DNA of 51,945 nucleotides, from contig NZ_FMTT01000007.1 in assembly GCF_900100345.1 (NCBI RefSeq), positions 1-51,945 of the forward strand, in the 5' to 3' direction. The stretch is from Paenibacillus tianmuensis. GTDB taxonomy: Bacteria > Bacillota > Bacilli > Paenibacillales > NBRC-103111. Position 1 is the stretch's first letter; every line of letters begins with the position of its first letter. The position numbers and the translations under genes are program-made. Under the pieces are notes generated by a model. That model saw nothing but the letters and a program-made list of their open reading frames with translations. It did not search any database and was not told the DNA's origin. Shown here in pieces: positions 43,715-51,394 of the stretch.

Positions 43715-44080
43715 ATGGACGGATACAAACATTATGTACGCATTGACGTGGCAGGGATCGTCACTCACGGATTTTCGTCCGCGTTTGAAACGCCGGAGTC
43801 ATCGGACATTTGCATTGACGAACACGCAGGCCGACATTTTACGCTACAACTACGTAACGAGAGCTTGCAATACAAATACCAGTGGCAAAACGGAGCGCTC
43901 GCCGAACGAAGCCAAGTGGAGTTAGATGCCGAGTGGGCCGGCAGACCAGTTGCGCAAACGACCCCCGAAGAGAAGCTCGCTGCGCTGACCGCGCAATTGA
44001 AAAAGCAAGAAGAACAGGCTGCTGCCGTCAGCGCCGACTTGCAGGCATTCATGGAATATTTCATGAGCAAAGGAGACTAG
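43715..44080 (+). CDS. Small fibre-cluster protein with C-terminal coiled coil
   Basis: A 121-residue protein. About 1-85 is beta-rich (YKHYVRIDVAGIVTHGFSSA), and the end (about 87-118, TPEEKLAALTAQLKKQEEQA) is a coiled coil like the tails of small phage-tail accessory proteins. The start is the ATG at 43715 after AAAGGAGCG; a longer frame would run inside fibre 2. It lies between fibres 2 and 3 with the gene at 44088. A fibre-assembly role is inferred from position only. Confidence 0.65.
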   Translation: MDGYKHYVRIDVAGIVTHGFSSAFETPESSDICIDEHAGRHFTLQLRNESLQYKYQWQNGALAERSQVELDAEWAGRPVAQTTPEEKLAALTAQLKKQEEQAAAVSADLQAFMEYFMSKGD

Positions 44081-44087
44081 ACCAACC

Positions 44088-44345
44088 ATGGCAAACTTGC
44101 CGTTTCTTGTCTCCACGTATGCACGCAACATTACCATGTTTGGTAACGAGCGCTTGACGCCTCGGGATGGTTTCAAAGGGGTTCCGGAAAGCTACCGTCC
44201 AGATGTGAAAAGCTACGCGGCCCGCAATTATGATTACGACGAGCTTGACCGAGCTTTGGACAAAGGCTGGATCAATCGGCAAGAGCTTGACGACATTATG
44301 GCATTAAAAACGGAAGCGGATCCCCACCATCGATCTATAGTATAA
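44088..44345 (+). CDS. Small phage-tail-cluster protein (XkdX-like end)
   Basis: An 85-residue protein I cannot name with certainty. The C-terminal part, YDYDELDRALDKGWINRQEL followed by DDIMALK, resembles the short XkdX proteins of PBSX-like elements, which have one helix pair around a Gly-Trp-Ile turn. The N-terminal part is basic and polar. AAAGGAGA lies 11 bases before the ATG. XkdX-like genes normally sit beside fibre genes, as here. Confidence 0.6.
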   Translation: MANLPFLVSTYARNITMFGNERLTPRDGFKGVPESYRPDVKSYAARNYDYDELDRALDKGWINRQELDDIMALKTEADPHHRSIV

Positions 44346-44436
44346 ATTTTGAAGTCGGCTCTTTTCGTTACTCGACCGTAGCGCGAATAAATGATGATTT
44401 CTTTGCGCTATTTCATTTGGAAATGAGGGATTATTG

Positions 44437-46965
44437 GTGAGCTGGAATAAAACTTCAAACTTAAAAATGCATCATTGGACAGGCTCGGATCAGGTCTTAA
44501 GGTCGGAGTTTAATGAGAACTTCGAAAAGATAGATGCTTTTGCGGGTCAACTGCTGGCAGAGGATCCGACTCCGGTTCGGTTAAGTTATGGAATGCAAGT
44601 TGTCAACGTGAAGCAGACCAGTATGTTGGAGAATGTCAGCATCAAAGGAAGAACCCTGGTGAACCTGCTCGGGCGGGAAGGAAACTTTGAAAATATCGGA
44701 AAGTGGAATGAAGGTAGTGTGGACCTCATTATTGACGCTAGCGTTCGCAAGTTCGGAAACGCAAGCGGCAAGATTGATAATTCAACGGGGACAAGTGAGA
44801 AGGTGTATCATAATTCTCAACCGCTTTATTTGGCCGGAAAGTATGTCCTTTATGGGGTATGGGCCCGGACTGTGGCCGGGACACCCCAAGGAGAACTATT
44901 CTTAATGGTCAGAAATGCGGACGGGACGATAAAATGGATCGATAACAGACATCGTTCTTTTTATATCAATGCTACTCCCGAATGGCGGTTCTATTATCAG
45001 GTATTGGATTTAACCGGTTCGTCGGCACCGTATTATACGGCGAGAATCGACGTCAACACTTTCGGAACCGCTAATGATGTCATCTATTATGACGGACTTG
45101 TTGTTTACGAAATTTCGCGGGACGAATTTACAGCCTTTCGTGAAAATAAACTTAGTTACGACCAGGTTGTAGCGAAGTATCCTTATGTAGACGATGTAAA
45201 GCACGTAAATTCTCCTTATGTTATTAAATATGGCGAGAACTTGCTGCCGCCGTTTCACGAGTGGATCCTGAACCTCAACGCTACCGCAATTGAATCTTAT
45301 AAATTGAGACTGGTAACCAATACAGTCGATTCTTATAGTACGGCGAGAGTTGCTGTTTTACCGGATAGGCATTACACATTAAGCGGAGATCCCGGGTCCG
45401 GAAACTACGAGGTCTACGCTTGTGATTCGGGGTATAACTTTATAAAGGAATTTGGTCAAGTTCTTGCTTCAAACAGTTCTATAACATTCAAGACACCGAA
45501 CACAGCAAGCTATTTGGATATTCGCGCGACGAACAGAAACACTGCGAGCATTGCGACTACATTTAGTCAGCCTATGCTTAACCTTGGTACGGCGGCAAAA
45601 CCATTCCAACCACGTAACGACGATTACTTGTTCTTCCCGAACGTCCAACTCGCCTCCAACGTTGACGGGACAGTCTACGATACGCTGTTCCAGCGGGACG
45701 GGAAGTTTTGGAAGCAGGCACGGTTCAAGACGATGGATTTGGATGGGAGTTTAGGGTGGCGGCTATATCAAGATGGTTCAGGGTACAGAGTAGTGGAAAT
45801 CTCCATCACTGACGGCCTTTCGAACACTGAAAAAGTTATAAAGTATGACGGGAAAATCATTCCTCATGTGTTTCCTCTGACAGGTACAGATCAGTCGATT
45901 CTATCCCGAAGCTCGCGTGTTTTACGGCTAACCGTTTCCAACTCGGACAGCGGCTGGGGGGATTTGTACAAAGACCTGTCACAGTCAACAGACGAAATTA
46001 GGGCGTACTTCTTTGGGTACAAAATGTATGTCGCGGGCGGCAGCGCTGATGTGCATTTTAACAATTCCGGGACAAAAGCATGGGCGTACAGGAAAGCCGA
46101 CGGCGGGTGGCAGGACGTAGGAGTTAATGTTCCAATCACTCCAGCGCCGGGATTCACGCCGTACAAACTCCAATACCAGCTTGCTGAGGCGACCGTCGAA
46201 GAAATTGCGTTCGAGGGCGGAATCACGTTGCACGAGGGGGCGAATCAGGGTGAAGTAGGTAATGGGATGGTTGTTAGGGAGAAGACTATTCCTTTCTATG
46301 ATGCATTTACAAACGAATATTATATCAATGCTCATAGCGTTAAGGCACCTTTACGCGCTGGGGTCAGGAAGTATATTGCTTTACATCGTGGAAATTGCGT
46401 CGATAAAAAGTGGTCTTTTGGAACAGGTGGTCCAGAGAGCAGAAATTACGCAGTAGTACCCGCAATCAATTACGACCCGACCGCCGCCTACACCGTCACT
46501 TATCTGTCTCTCGACCAGTATGCGCTCACCTGCAACCTTGAATCCATTCAAGGCGAGTATGCGAGCAATTTGAGAACTGTTGTCGATGCGCTGGCGGCCC
46601 ATCAAGCAGACGTGGGTGCACGGGTCAGTGCGGCGGAAAATGTGGCCCGCCAAGTACATATTAGCCAGAAAGGCGTCGTTAACCCTTGGGGGGATAATAA
46701 CAGCGCGATAAGCAAAGCTATCAACGGCTTTCAAAAATTGCCGAGCGGACTCATCCTTCAATGGGGAAAGGCAACGATAACCACCACCGGAACGGTGACG
46801 TTTCCCATGGCGTTTCCTAACTATGTGATGCATGTATATGGCCAAGTGGAAACTTCCGCAGCCTCGCAAACCGTTGGAATCGGAAGCTACTCCAACACGC
46901 AGTTCAGTGCATGGACGGTAGCAGGGTCGCAACAAACTATCCATTGGTTTGCCATTGGTTACTGA
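44437..46965 (+). CDS. Tail fibre / receptor-binding protein 3
   Basis: An 842-residue modular fibre. The N-terminal part SNLKMHHWTGSDQVLRSEFN and SIKGRTLVNLLGREGN matches fibre 2 closely. Shared blocks lie at about 250 (YVDDVKHVNSPYVIKYGENL), 396 (LFFPNVQLASNVDGTVYDTL), 575 (YKLQYQLAEATVEEIAFEGG) and 695. The C-terminal 100 residues are a third type of tip, FQKLPSGLILQWGKATITTT and a closing IHWFAIGY, which is the pattern of gp53-like fibre C-terminal domains. The GTG at 44437 follows GAGGGA by six bases; a TTG three bases earlier is possible. A DUF4376 gene follows. Confidence 0.8.
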   Translation: MSWNKTSNLKMHHWTGSDQVLRSEFNENFEKIDAFAGQLLAEDPTPVRLSYGMQVVNVKQTSMLENVSIKGRTLVNLLGREGNFENIGKWNEGSVDLIIDASVRKFGNASGKIDNSTGTSEKVYHNSQPLYLAGKYVLYGVWARTVAGTPQGELFLMVRNADGTIKWIDNRHRSFYINATPEWRFYYQVLDLTGSSAPYYTARIDVNTFGTANDVIYYDGLVVYEISRDEFTAFRENKLSYDQVVAKYPYVDDVKHVNSPYVIKYGENLLPPFHEWILNLNATAIESYKLRLVTNTVDSYSTARVAVLPDRHYTLSGDPGSGNYEVYACDSGYNFIKEFGQVLASNSSITFKTPNTASYLDIRATNRNTASIATTFSQPMLNLGTAAKPFQPRNDDYLFFPNVQLASNVDGTVYDTLFQRDGKFWKQARFKTMDLDGSLGWRLYQDGSGYRVVEISITDGLSNTEKVIKYDGKIIPHVFPLTGTDQSILSRSSRVLRLTVSNSDSGWGDLYKDLSQSTDEIRAYFFGYKMYVAGGSADVHFNNSGTKAWAYRKADGGWQDVGVNVPITPAPGFTPYKLQYQLAEATVEEIAFEGGITLHEGANQGEVGNGMVVREKTIPFYDAFTNEYYINAHSVKAPLRAGVRKYIALHRGNCVDKKWSFGTGGPESRNYAVVPAINYDPTAAYTVTYLSLDQYALTCNLESIQGEYASNLRTVVDALAAHQADVGARVSAAENVARQVHISQKGVVNPWGDNNSAISKAINGFQKLPSGLILQWGKATITTTGTVTFPMAFPNYVMHVYGQVETSAASQTVGIGSYSNTQFSAWTVAGSQQTIHWFAIGY

Positions 46966-46978
46966 GGGGGGACTTCAA

Positions 46979-47716
46979 TTGGCTCAATATTATGCGGAGT
47001 TTGATGCGAAAGGGAATATCCTTGCTTTTTACAATGATGATGTGTGGGACGCGGATAAAATCCCTTCCATGGTTGTCCCGATCACCGAAGAGCAATGGAA
47101 GGAAGCCATCTGCGAGCAAGGAAAATACGTTGTTCAAAATGGCCAATTTTGTGTGCCTTCCGAAGATCAGATGAAGAAATGGCTCGCCATCCAACACCTT
47201 TATCCGACCGCCGTGCGAATGGTTGATTTCGTCGTAGACGACGACTTGGATGGTAAAGGAGCCTACATTGCCCAATGGAACCTTGACCACCCGAAACCGA
47301 CCGATGAAGAGCTGCAAGCCGCGTTAGAAGCGATGCAGCCCAAGGAATCGGATGATTCCATAGAACAAAAGAAAGCCGAAAAGCTGCGTTACTTGGACAA
47401 GTGCTGCTCGCAAGTCATTACCGGAACCTTTCTATCTTCGGCTGCCGGCGATATGCATGAATATTCGTATGATTTGGAAGCTCAAATCAATATGCATTCT
47501 TTGAAGGAATTGTTTGCGATGAACCCTCCCTTGAAAGAAGCGAAATGGAACACGCGCGATGCGGGCGTTATCGTACATGACAAAGACCAGTTTACCCGGT
47601 TATGGACGGACGGCATGATGCACAAAATCGCCCAGTTGGACAAATTAAGGTTTCTTGAATCCAAGCTTCAAGCGGCAACCTCATCTTCCGAGATTGAGCA
47701 AATCAAGTGGAATTGA
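46979..47716 (+). CDS. DUF4376-type fibre partner / tail assembly protein 2
   Basis: A 245-residue protein whose C-terminal 115 residues (KLRYLDKCCSQVITGTFLSS, WNTRDAGVIVHDKDQFTRLW) are homologous to those of the gene at 39809. The N-terminal half differs and includes AQYYAEFDAKGNILAFYNDD and a middle helical region with PTDEELQAALEAMQPKE. The start is a TTG at 46979, six bases after GAGGGGGGAC, 13 bases past the fibre 3 stop. It appears to serve fibre 3 as its paralogue serves fibre 1. Confidence 0.75.
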   Translation: MAQYYAEFDAKGNILAFYNDDVWDADKIPSMVVPITEEQWKEAICEQGKYVVQNGQFCVPSEDQMKKWLAIQHLYPTAVRMVDFVVDDDLDGKGAYIAQWNLDHPKPTDEELQAALEAMQPKESDDSIEQKKAEKLRYLDKCCSQVITGTFLSSAAGDMHEYSYDLEAQINMHSLKELFAMNPPLKEAKWNTRDAGVIVHDKDQFTRLWTDGMMHKIAQLDKLRFLESKLQAATSSSEIEQIKWN

Positions 47717-47783
47717 CCCTGAGCGGAATGGAACAGGCAGGATTAGGGCCAAACCAGCCCGCCGGAAAGGAGGTGAACTCCAA

Positions 47784-47813
47784 ATGAAACGCACAAGGAG
47801 GCCGAAAACATGA
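47784..47813 (+). CDS. Nine-codon frame coupled to the tail-terminator gene
   Basis: ATG AAA CGC ACA AGG AGG CCG AAA ACA TGA. A perfect AAAGGAGGTGA precedes it, and its stop overlaps the start of the gene at 47810 (ATGA). It may only load ribosomes for that gene; the highly basic product, MKRTRRPKT, need not be functional. Confidence 0.35.
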   Translation: MKRTRRPKT

Positions 47814-48664
47814 GAGCTGAAATTCAAGCGCGCCTGATCGAACAATTACCTGTGATCGCGGGGCGCTGCTACCAGCTTCACGAGATCAATTCGTCCACGC
47901 AGAAGCCGTATTTGGTACTGCTTCAGCTCAAGGAGGAGCAGGAAGAGCCGTGGAGGGGGCTTGTCCGTCATTACGAGGTACGGTGTTACAGCGGAATGAC
48001 GTCTTTTCACGAAGTCGATGCGCTGATGGCTAAAGTCAAGCAGGCGCTTGATGGGCAGCGCTTGACGGCAGGCGGTGCGGGCAGCGCATCGTTTACATGC
48101 CGTTACGAGGGCATGCACCGTTCGGATGAAGTGGATATGACGCTGTCGGCTCTATCCAGAAGCGCCGGATTTTCCGTACAGATCAAGCCTTCCGGAGGGA
48201 CGGATTCCACAGCAGCCGAAGACCCGTGGGTGGAAGCTCTGGCCAAATGGACAAGCCTTCAACTGCCATCCGAATGGAAGGTGTATCGCAACGCATGGCC
48301 TGTCGATTACTTGGTCCCATCGATCTTGTGGAGGCTGACCGACGTGGAGATGCAGGATCAGGGTAGCGTCCTATGTCAATTGAAGAAAAAAATAACAGGA
48401 CATGTTCTGGGCCGCACCCTGGCGGAACAAAATTCGAAGGCCGCCGAGATGGTCAGCAAGCTGATCGGCGCCAAAAAAATTATGTTGGATGTAGCGAACA
48501 AGAGGTACATCACGATTGCCGGTCCCGCCTTGCACAAGACGAAGGATGAAATGGTGGAAGGTCAGGTGACGCTGACGTTGAGCAGAATGATGGATCGTCG
48601 TTCTCAGGACGACCCGGCGGCTGTGCTGATCGGCGGCGTTAAGCCTAATGCAACGATTGAATAA
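47810..48664 (+). CDS. Tail-terminator-like protein with two related halves
   Basis: A 284-residue protein. Residues 1-130 look like a tail-completion/terminator domain (DUF3168-like): PYLVLLQLKEEQEEPWRGLV, HYEVRCYSGMTSFHEVDALM, then a helix with VKQALDGQRL. After a Ser/Gly linker the second half (about 145-284) shows a similar plan (SILWRLTDVEMQDQGSVLCQ, LAEQNSKAAEMVSKLIGAKK, GQVTLTLSRMM). It would cap the tail tube or sheath at its upper end, an essential step for a headless tail. It directly precedes a small gene and the sheath gene. Confidence 0.6.
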   Translation: MRAEIQARLIEQLPVIAGRCYQLHEINSSTQKPYLVLLQLKEEQEEPWRGLVRHYEVRCYSGMTSFHEVDALMAKVKQALDGQRLTAGGAGSASFTCRYEGMHRSDEVDMTLSALSRSAGFSVQIKPSGGTDSTAAEDPWVEALAKWTSLQLPSEWKVYRNAWPVDYLVPSILWRLTDVEMQDQGSVLCQLKKKITGHVLGRTLAEQNSKAAEMVSKLIGAKKIMLDVANKRYITIAGPALHKTKDEMVEGQVTLTLSRMMDRRSQDDPAAVLIGGVKPNATIE

Positions 48665-48689
48665 TCTTTAAAAGGAGAGAATAAGTCTC

Positions 48690-48857
48690 ATGTCTATGTA
48701 TACTCGCGAAGAGTTAACGGCGAACGCCTTAACTGTATTTGGCGTGTCTCCGGAAGTGGTTATCGGAGCGTTGTTCGGAGCAGAGGAAGAAACGTTTTCG
48801 GTAGAGGAAGCACGGGGGCGCATTGAACAATTTATGAACAGGAGAGTGAATGAGTAA
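48690..48857 (+). CDS. Small conserved tail-cluster protein before the sheath gene
   Basis: A 55-residue protein, MSMYTREELTANALTVFGVS to the end QFMNRRVNE, too short for most gene calls. AAAAGGAGAG precedes the ATG, and its TAA overlaps the sheath ATG (TAATG), so the two are translated together. Helical; I see no motif. Position directly before the sheath suggests a part in sheath assembly. Confidence 0.7.
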   Translation: MSMYTREELTANALTVFGVSPEVVIGALFGAEEETFSVEEARGRIEQFMNRRVNE

Positions 48858-50329
48858 TGGCAGGAGGAACTTGGAGTACGGTAGATAAATCGGTTTTGCC
48901 AGGCATGTATGTGAATTTTCAGGCGGCGGCCTCGGCTTCGATTCAATCGGGCGCGCGGGGTGTCGTTGGCGTTCCGGTGAAGGCGTACTGGGGTCCGGTA
49001 CGCAGCTTTGTCGAAATTACGAGCGAAGCGGGCATTTTGGAGAACTTCGGAGGCGACTCGGAAGGCAATGCTACCGCTATGACGACGTTGAAGCTGGCGC
49101 TGCTGGGCGGAGCGAAAAAAGTGGTAGCTTACCGTCTGGCCGATAATACGGCAGCCGCTTCCGCTTTGACGCTTCAAGATGCGGCAGGAACACCGAAGGA
49201 TGTTCTCAAGTTGGATGCCAAATATCCCGGCGCGCGAGGCAATAACTTTAAGGTAACGATTCAACCGGATATCGCGGACGCGACCAAGAAGAATATGAAG
49301 CTTTTTGAAGGTACGAAGCTTCTGAAAACATTTGTCTTCGCCAGCGGGAAGATTCAAACGGCTGTCGATGCTATCAACAACGACAGCGGCAACGTGTGGG
49401 TGACGGCGACCAAGCTGGATGACGGCAGCGGTGAGCTTAAGGATATTTCCAACGTAGCGCTTGCGGGGGGCAATTCGGGTATTGGCGGCGTGACGACGAC
49501 CGATTACACGAACGCGCTAACAGCATTTGAAACGCGCGATTTTAATTATTTTGCCCTGGACGGCGTTTCGGACCCAGCTATTCAAGCCAGCGTTGTGGCA
49601 TGGGTAAAACGAATTCGCTCCGAAGGCAAAGGGGCGGTTGTCGTGCTCGGAGGCAGCCTTGCAGACGATACGGCTGCGGATGCCGTGAACAAGGCGAACG
49701 TGCGCAGTACGGCGAATTTCAACCATGAGGGCGTTGTTAACGTGGGGACAGGCGTGGTCTGGAACGGCGTAAGCTATAGCTCCGCTCAAGTATCTGCGTA
49801 TGTTGCCGGTGTGATCGCCGGACAAAAGCTTAGCGAATCCGCGACGTATGCCGCTTCTCCATTCAGCGATGTCGTTCGCCGATGGACGCGCAGTGAGCAA
49901 GAGCTTGCGGTTACGAATGGCGTGTTTTTATTTTACCACGACGGCAGAATCGTGAAGGCGCTTCGAGCCGTCAACTCGCTCGTCACCTTGCGTCAAGGCC
50001 AGAATAGTTCTTGGAAAAAAGTCAGAACGATTCGCGTCATGGATGCCATTAACAGCGACTTGATGCAGGCGGCCGAGAGCAACTATATCGGCAAAGTGAA
50101 CAATACCGAGGAAGGGCGTCTTGCCCTTGTCGGCGCATCGAAGCAATATATGCAGTCGCTGGTACAAGGCGGCGTCATTGAGTCCACCGGCTGGGACGTG
50201 TATTTGAACCCGCTCTATTATGGTCCGTCGGCAACGATTACTCCGGCCCCGGATCAAGTGTATATTCAGTGGGAAGCACGGTTAACGGATGCGATGGAGC
50301 AAATTTTCGGAACCTTTATTGTCCTGTAA
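48857..50329 (+). CDS. Contractile tail sheath protein (XkdK-like)
   Basis: A 490-residue sheath subunit. It starts MAGGTWSTVDKSVLPGMYVN, the usual sheath N-terminus of PBSX-like elements (XkdK), then GVVGVPVKAYWGPV and a region GNNFKVTIQPDIADATKKNM. The C-terminal conserved domain contains VRTIRVMDAINSDLMQAAES, NTEEGRLALVGASKQYMQSL and WEARLTDAMEQIFGTFIVL. The sheath contracts to drive the inner tube into a target cell. It is the most diagnostic gene of the cluster. The tube gene follows 51 bases later. Confidence 0.95.
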   Translation: MAGGTWSTVDKSVLPGMYVNFQAAASASIQSGARGVVGVPVKAYWGPVRSFVEITSEAGILENFGGDSEGNATAMTTLKLALLGGAKKVVAYRLADNTAAASALTLQDAAGTPKDVLKLDAKYPGARGNNFKVTIQPDIADATKKNMKLFEGTKLLKTFVFASGKIQTAVDAINNDSGNVWVTATKLDDGSGELKDISNVALAGGNSGIGGVTTTDYTNALTAFETRDFNYFALDGVSDPAIQASVVAWVKRIRSEGKGAVVVLGGSLADDTAADAVNKANVRSTANFNHEGVVNVGTGVVWNGVSYSSAQVSAYVAGVIAGQKLSESATYAASPFSDVVRRWTRSEQELAVTNGVFLFYHDGRIVKALRAVNSLVTLRQGQNSSWKKVRTIRVMDAINSDLMQAAESNYIGKVNNTEEGRLALVGASKQYMQSLVQGGVIESTGWDVYLNPLYYGPSATITPAPDQVYIQWEARLTDAMEQIFGTFIVL

Positions 50330-50380
50330 GCCAATTCATTTGAAGCAAATTTTTTGCGATAACCTAAGGGGGACTAACAA

Positions 50381-50788
50381 ATGTCATTAGATGCAAGCAG
50401 AGTCATACTTGGAACGTACGGTCAAGTATTTATCGACGGGAATTGGCAAACGAATTTCAACCATTTGGAAGCCAAGGTAGAGGTTCAGAAGAAAGAGCTG
50501 AATCTCTCCGGAGATTCCTGGGTTCGCCATAAGCTGGGCGCGAAGAAGGGAACGGGAACGGTCAGCGGATTTAAAGTGACCAGCTTTATGCTGGAAAAAG
50601 GCTTTAATAAATTCGAGATTATTTCCAAATTGGCCGACCCGGAAAGCTACGGCTTTGAACGCGTACGTCTGGTAAACGTAATTCCAGACCGTTTGCAGCT
50701 TGCCAACTGGACGGCCGGCGAAGAAGTGAAAGAAGAAGTTTCTTTTACATTTGAAGGCTATGAGCTTTTAGACCCGATTAGAGAGTAA
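50381..50788 (+). CDS. Tail tube protein (XkdM-like)
   Basis: A 135-residue tube subunit. It begins with ILGTYGQVFIDGNWQTNFNH, has LNLSGDSWVRHKLGAKKGTG in the middle, and ends TFEGYELLDPIRE, all close to the XkdM family of PBSX. AAGGGGGAC precedes the ATG. The tube stacks inside the sheath. Confidence 0.93.
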   Translation: MSLDASRVILGTYGQVFIDGNWQTNFNHLEAKVEVQKKELNLSGDSWVRHKLGAKKGTGTVSGFKVTSFMLEKGFNKFEIISKLADPESYGFERVRLVNVIPDRLQLANWTAGEEVKEEVSFTFEGYELLDPIRE

Positions 50789-50824
50789 CGACAACAGTAA
50801 CGATAAAAAAGGAGAAGATAAACC

Positions 50825-51214
50825 ATGATGGATGAACAAATTTTGCAAAGACTGCTGGAAGCGGATCGTATTCCGGAAAAAACGGTAAATCTATCCCGTC
50901 TGGGAGTTCCTGTAACGCTGCGAGGTTTAACCGGCAAACAAGTTTACTTGCTTCGCGAACGCTGCACGGAACGCACGGAACGAAAAGGGCAGACGGTGGA
51001 GCGTCTGGATGAGGAGCAATTCAATGTAGCTTTGATCGCGGCATCTACGGTTTCCCCCAATTGGGGGGATTCCCGTTTGCTGGCGAAATATCAGGCCAGC
51101 GGAGCCGAGGAGGTCATCAAACGGATTTTGCTGGCTGGCGAATTGTCTGCGCTCGGCGATTCCGTCCTGGACGTTAGCGGCTTCAATACGACGCTGGAAG
51201 AAATAAAAAACTAA
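50825..51214 (+). CDS. Tail assembly chaperone, short form (XkdN-like)
   Basis: A 129-residue XkdN-like chaperone (LGVPVTLRGLTGKQVYLLRE, LIAASTVSPNWGDSRLLAKY) that should bind the tape-measure protein during tail growth. AAGGAG lies 10 bases before the ATG. The reading frame ends in ATA AAA AAC TAA, with a slippery heptamer A-AAA-AAC directly before the stop, and the -1 frame stays open to 51378. A longer form is therefore expected, as for lambda gpG and gpGT. Confidence 0.92.
   Translation: MMDEQILQRLLEADRIPEKTVNLSRLGVPVTLRGLTGKQVYLLRERCTERTERKGQTVERLDEEQFNVALIAASTVSPNWGDSRLLAKYQASGAEEVIKRILLAGELSALGDSVLDVSGFNTTLEEIKN
51205..51211 (+). other. Slippery heptamer for -1 programmed frameshift
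   Basis: A-AAA-AAC in the correct phase (X-XXY-YYZ) with the zero-frame TAA at 51212. It matches the strongest bacterial -1 frameshift class. Confidence 0.85.
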
Positions 51215-51378
51215 TCGTCTCCGGCGGACTTGGAGGAATGCTCCATGCCATATGGGTAAGACATCACCTCCGCCCCGGAGAATTCTGGAAGCTCCCTCGC
51301 GGGGAACAGCTCTTCCTGCTTGCCAGTATGGAGCTGGAGCTTGAGCATGAAGAGAAAGTTCGTCAAATGAGAGAATGA
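51205..51378 (+). CDS. -1 frame extension of the tail chaperone (long form)
   Basis: After slipping, translation continues KKLIVSGGLGGMLHAIWVRH, then HLRPGEFWKLPRGEQLFLLA, ending at the TGA at 51376, adding about 56 residues. HAIW..HHLRPGEFW and LFLLASMELELE are typical of the second frame of XkdN-type chaperones. The frame has no start codon with a ribosome binding site of its own that would explain its conserved beginning. The full long form spans 50825-51378. Confidence 0.8.
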   Translation, partial: KKLIVSGGLGGMLHAIWVRHHLRPGEFWKLPRGEQLFLLASMELELEHEEKVRQMRE

Positions 51379-51394
51379 AAGAAGTGAAGTGCAG

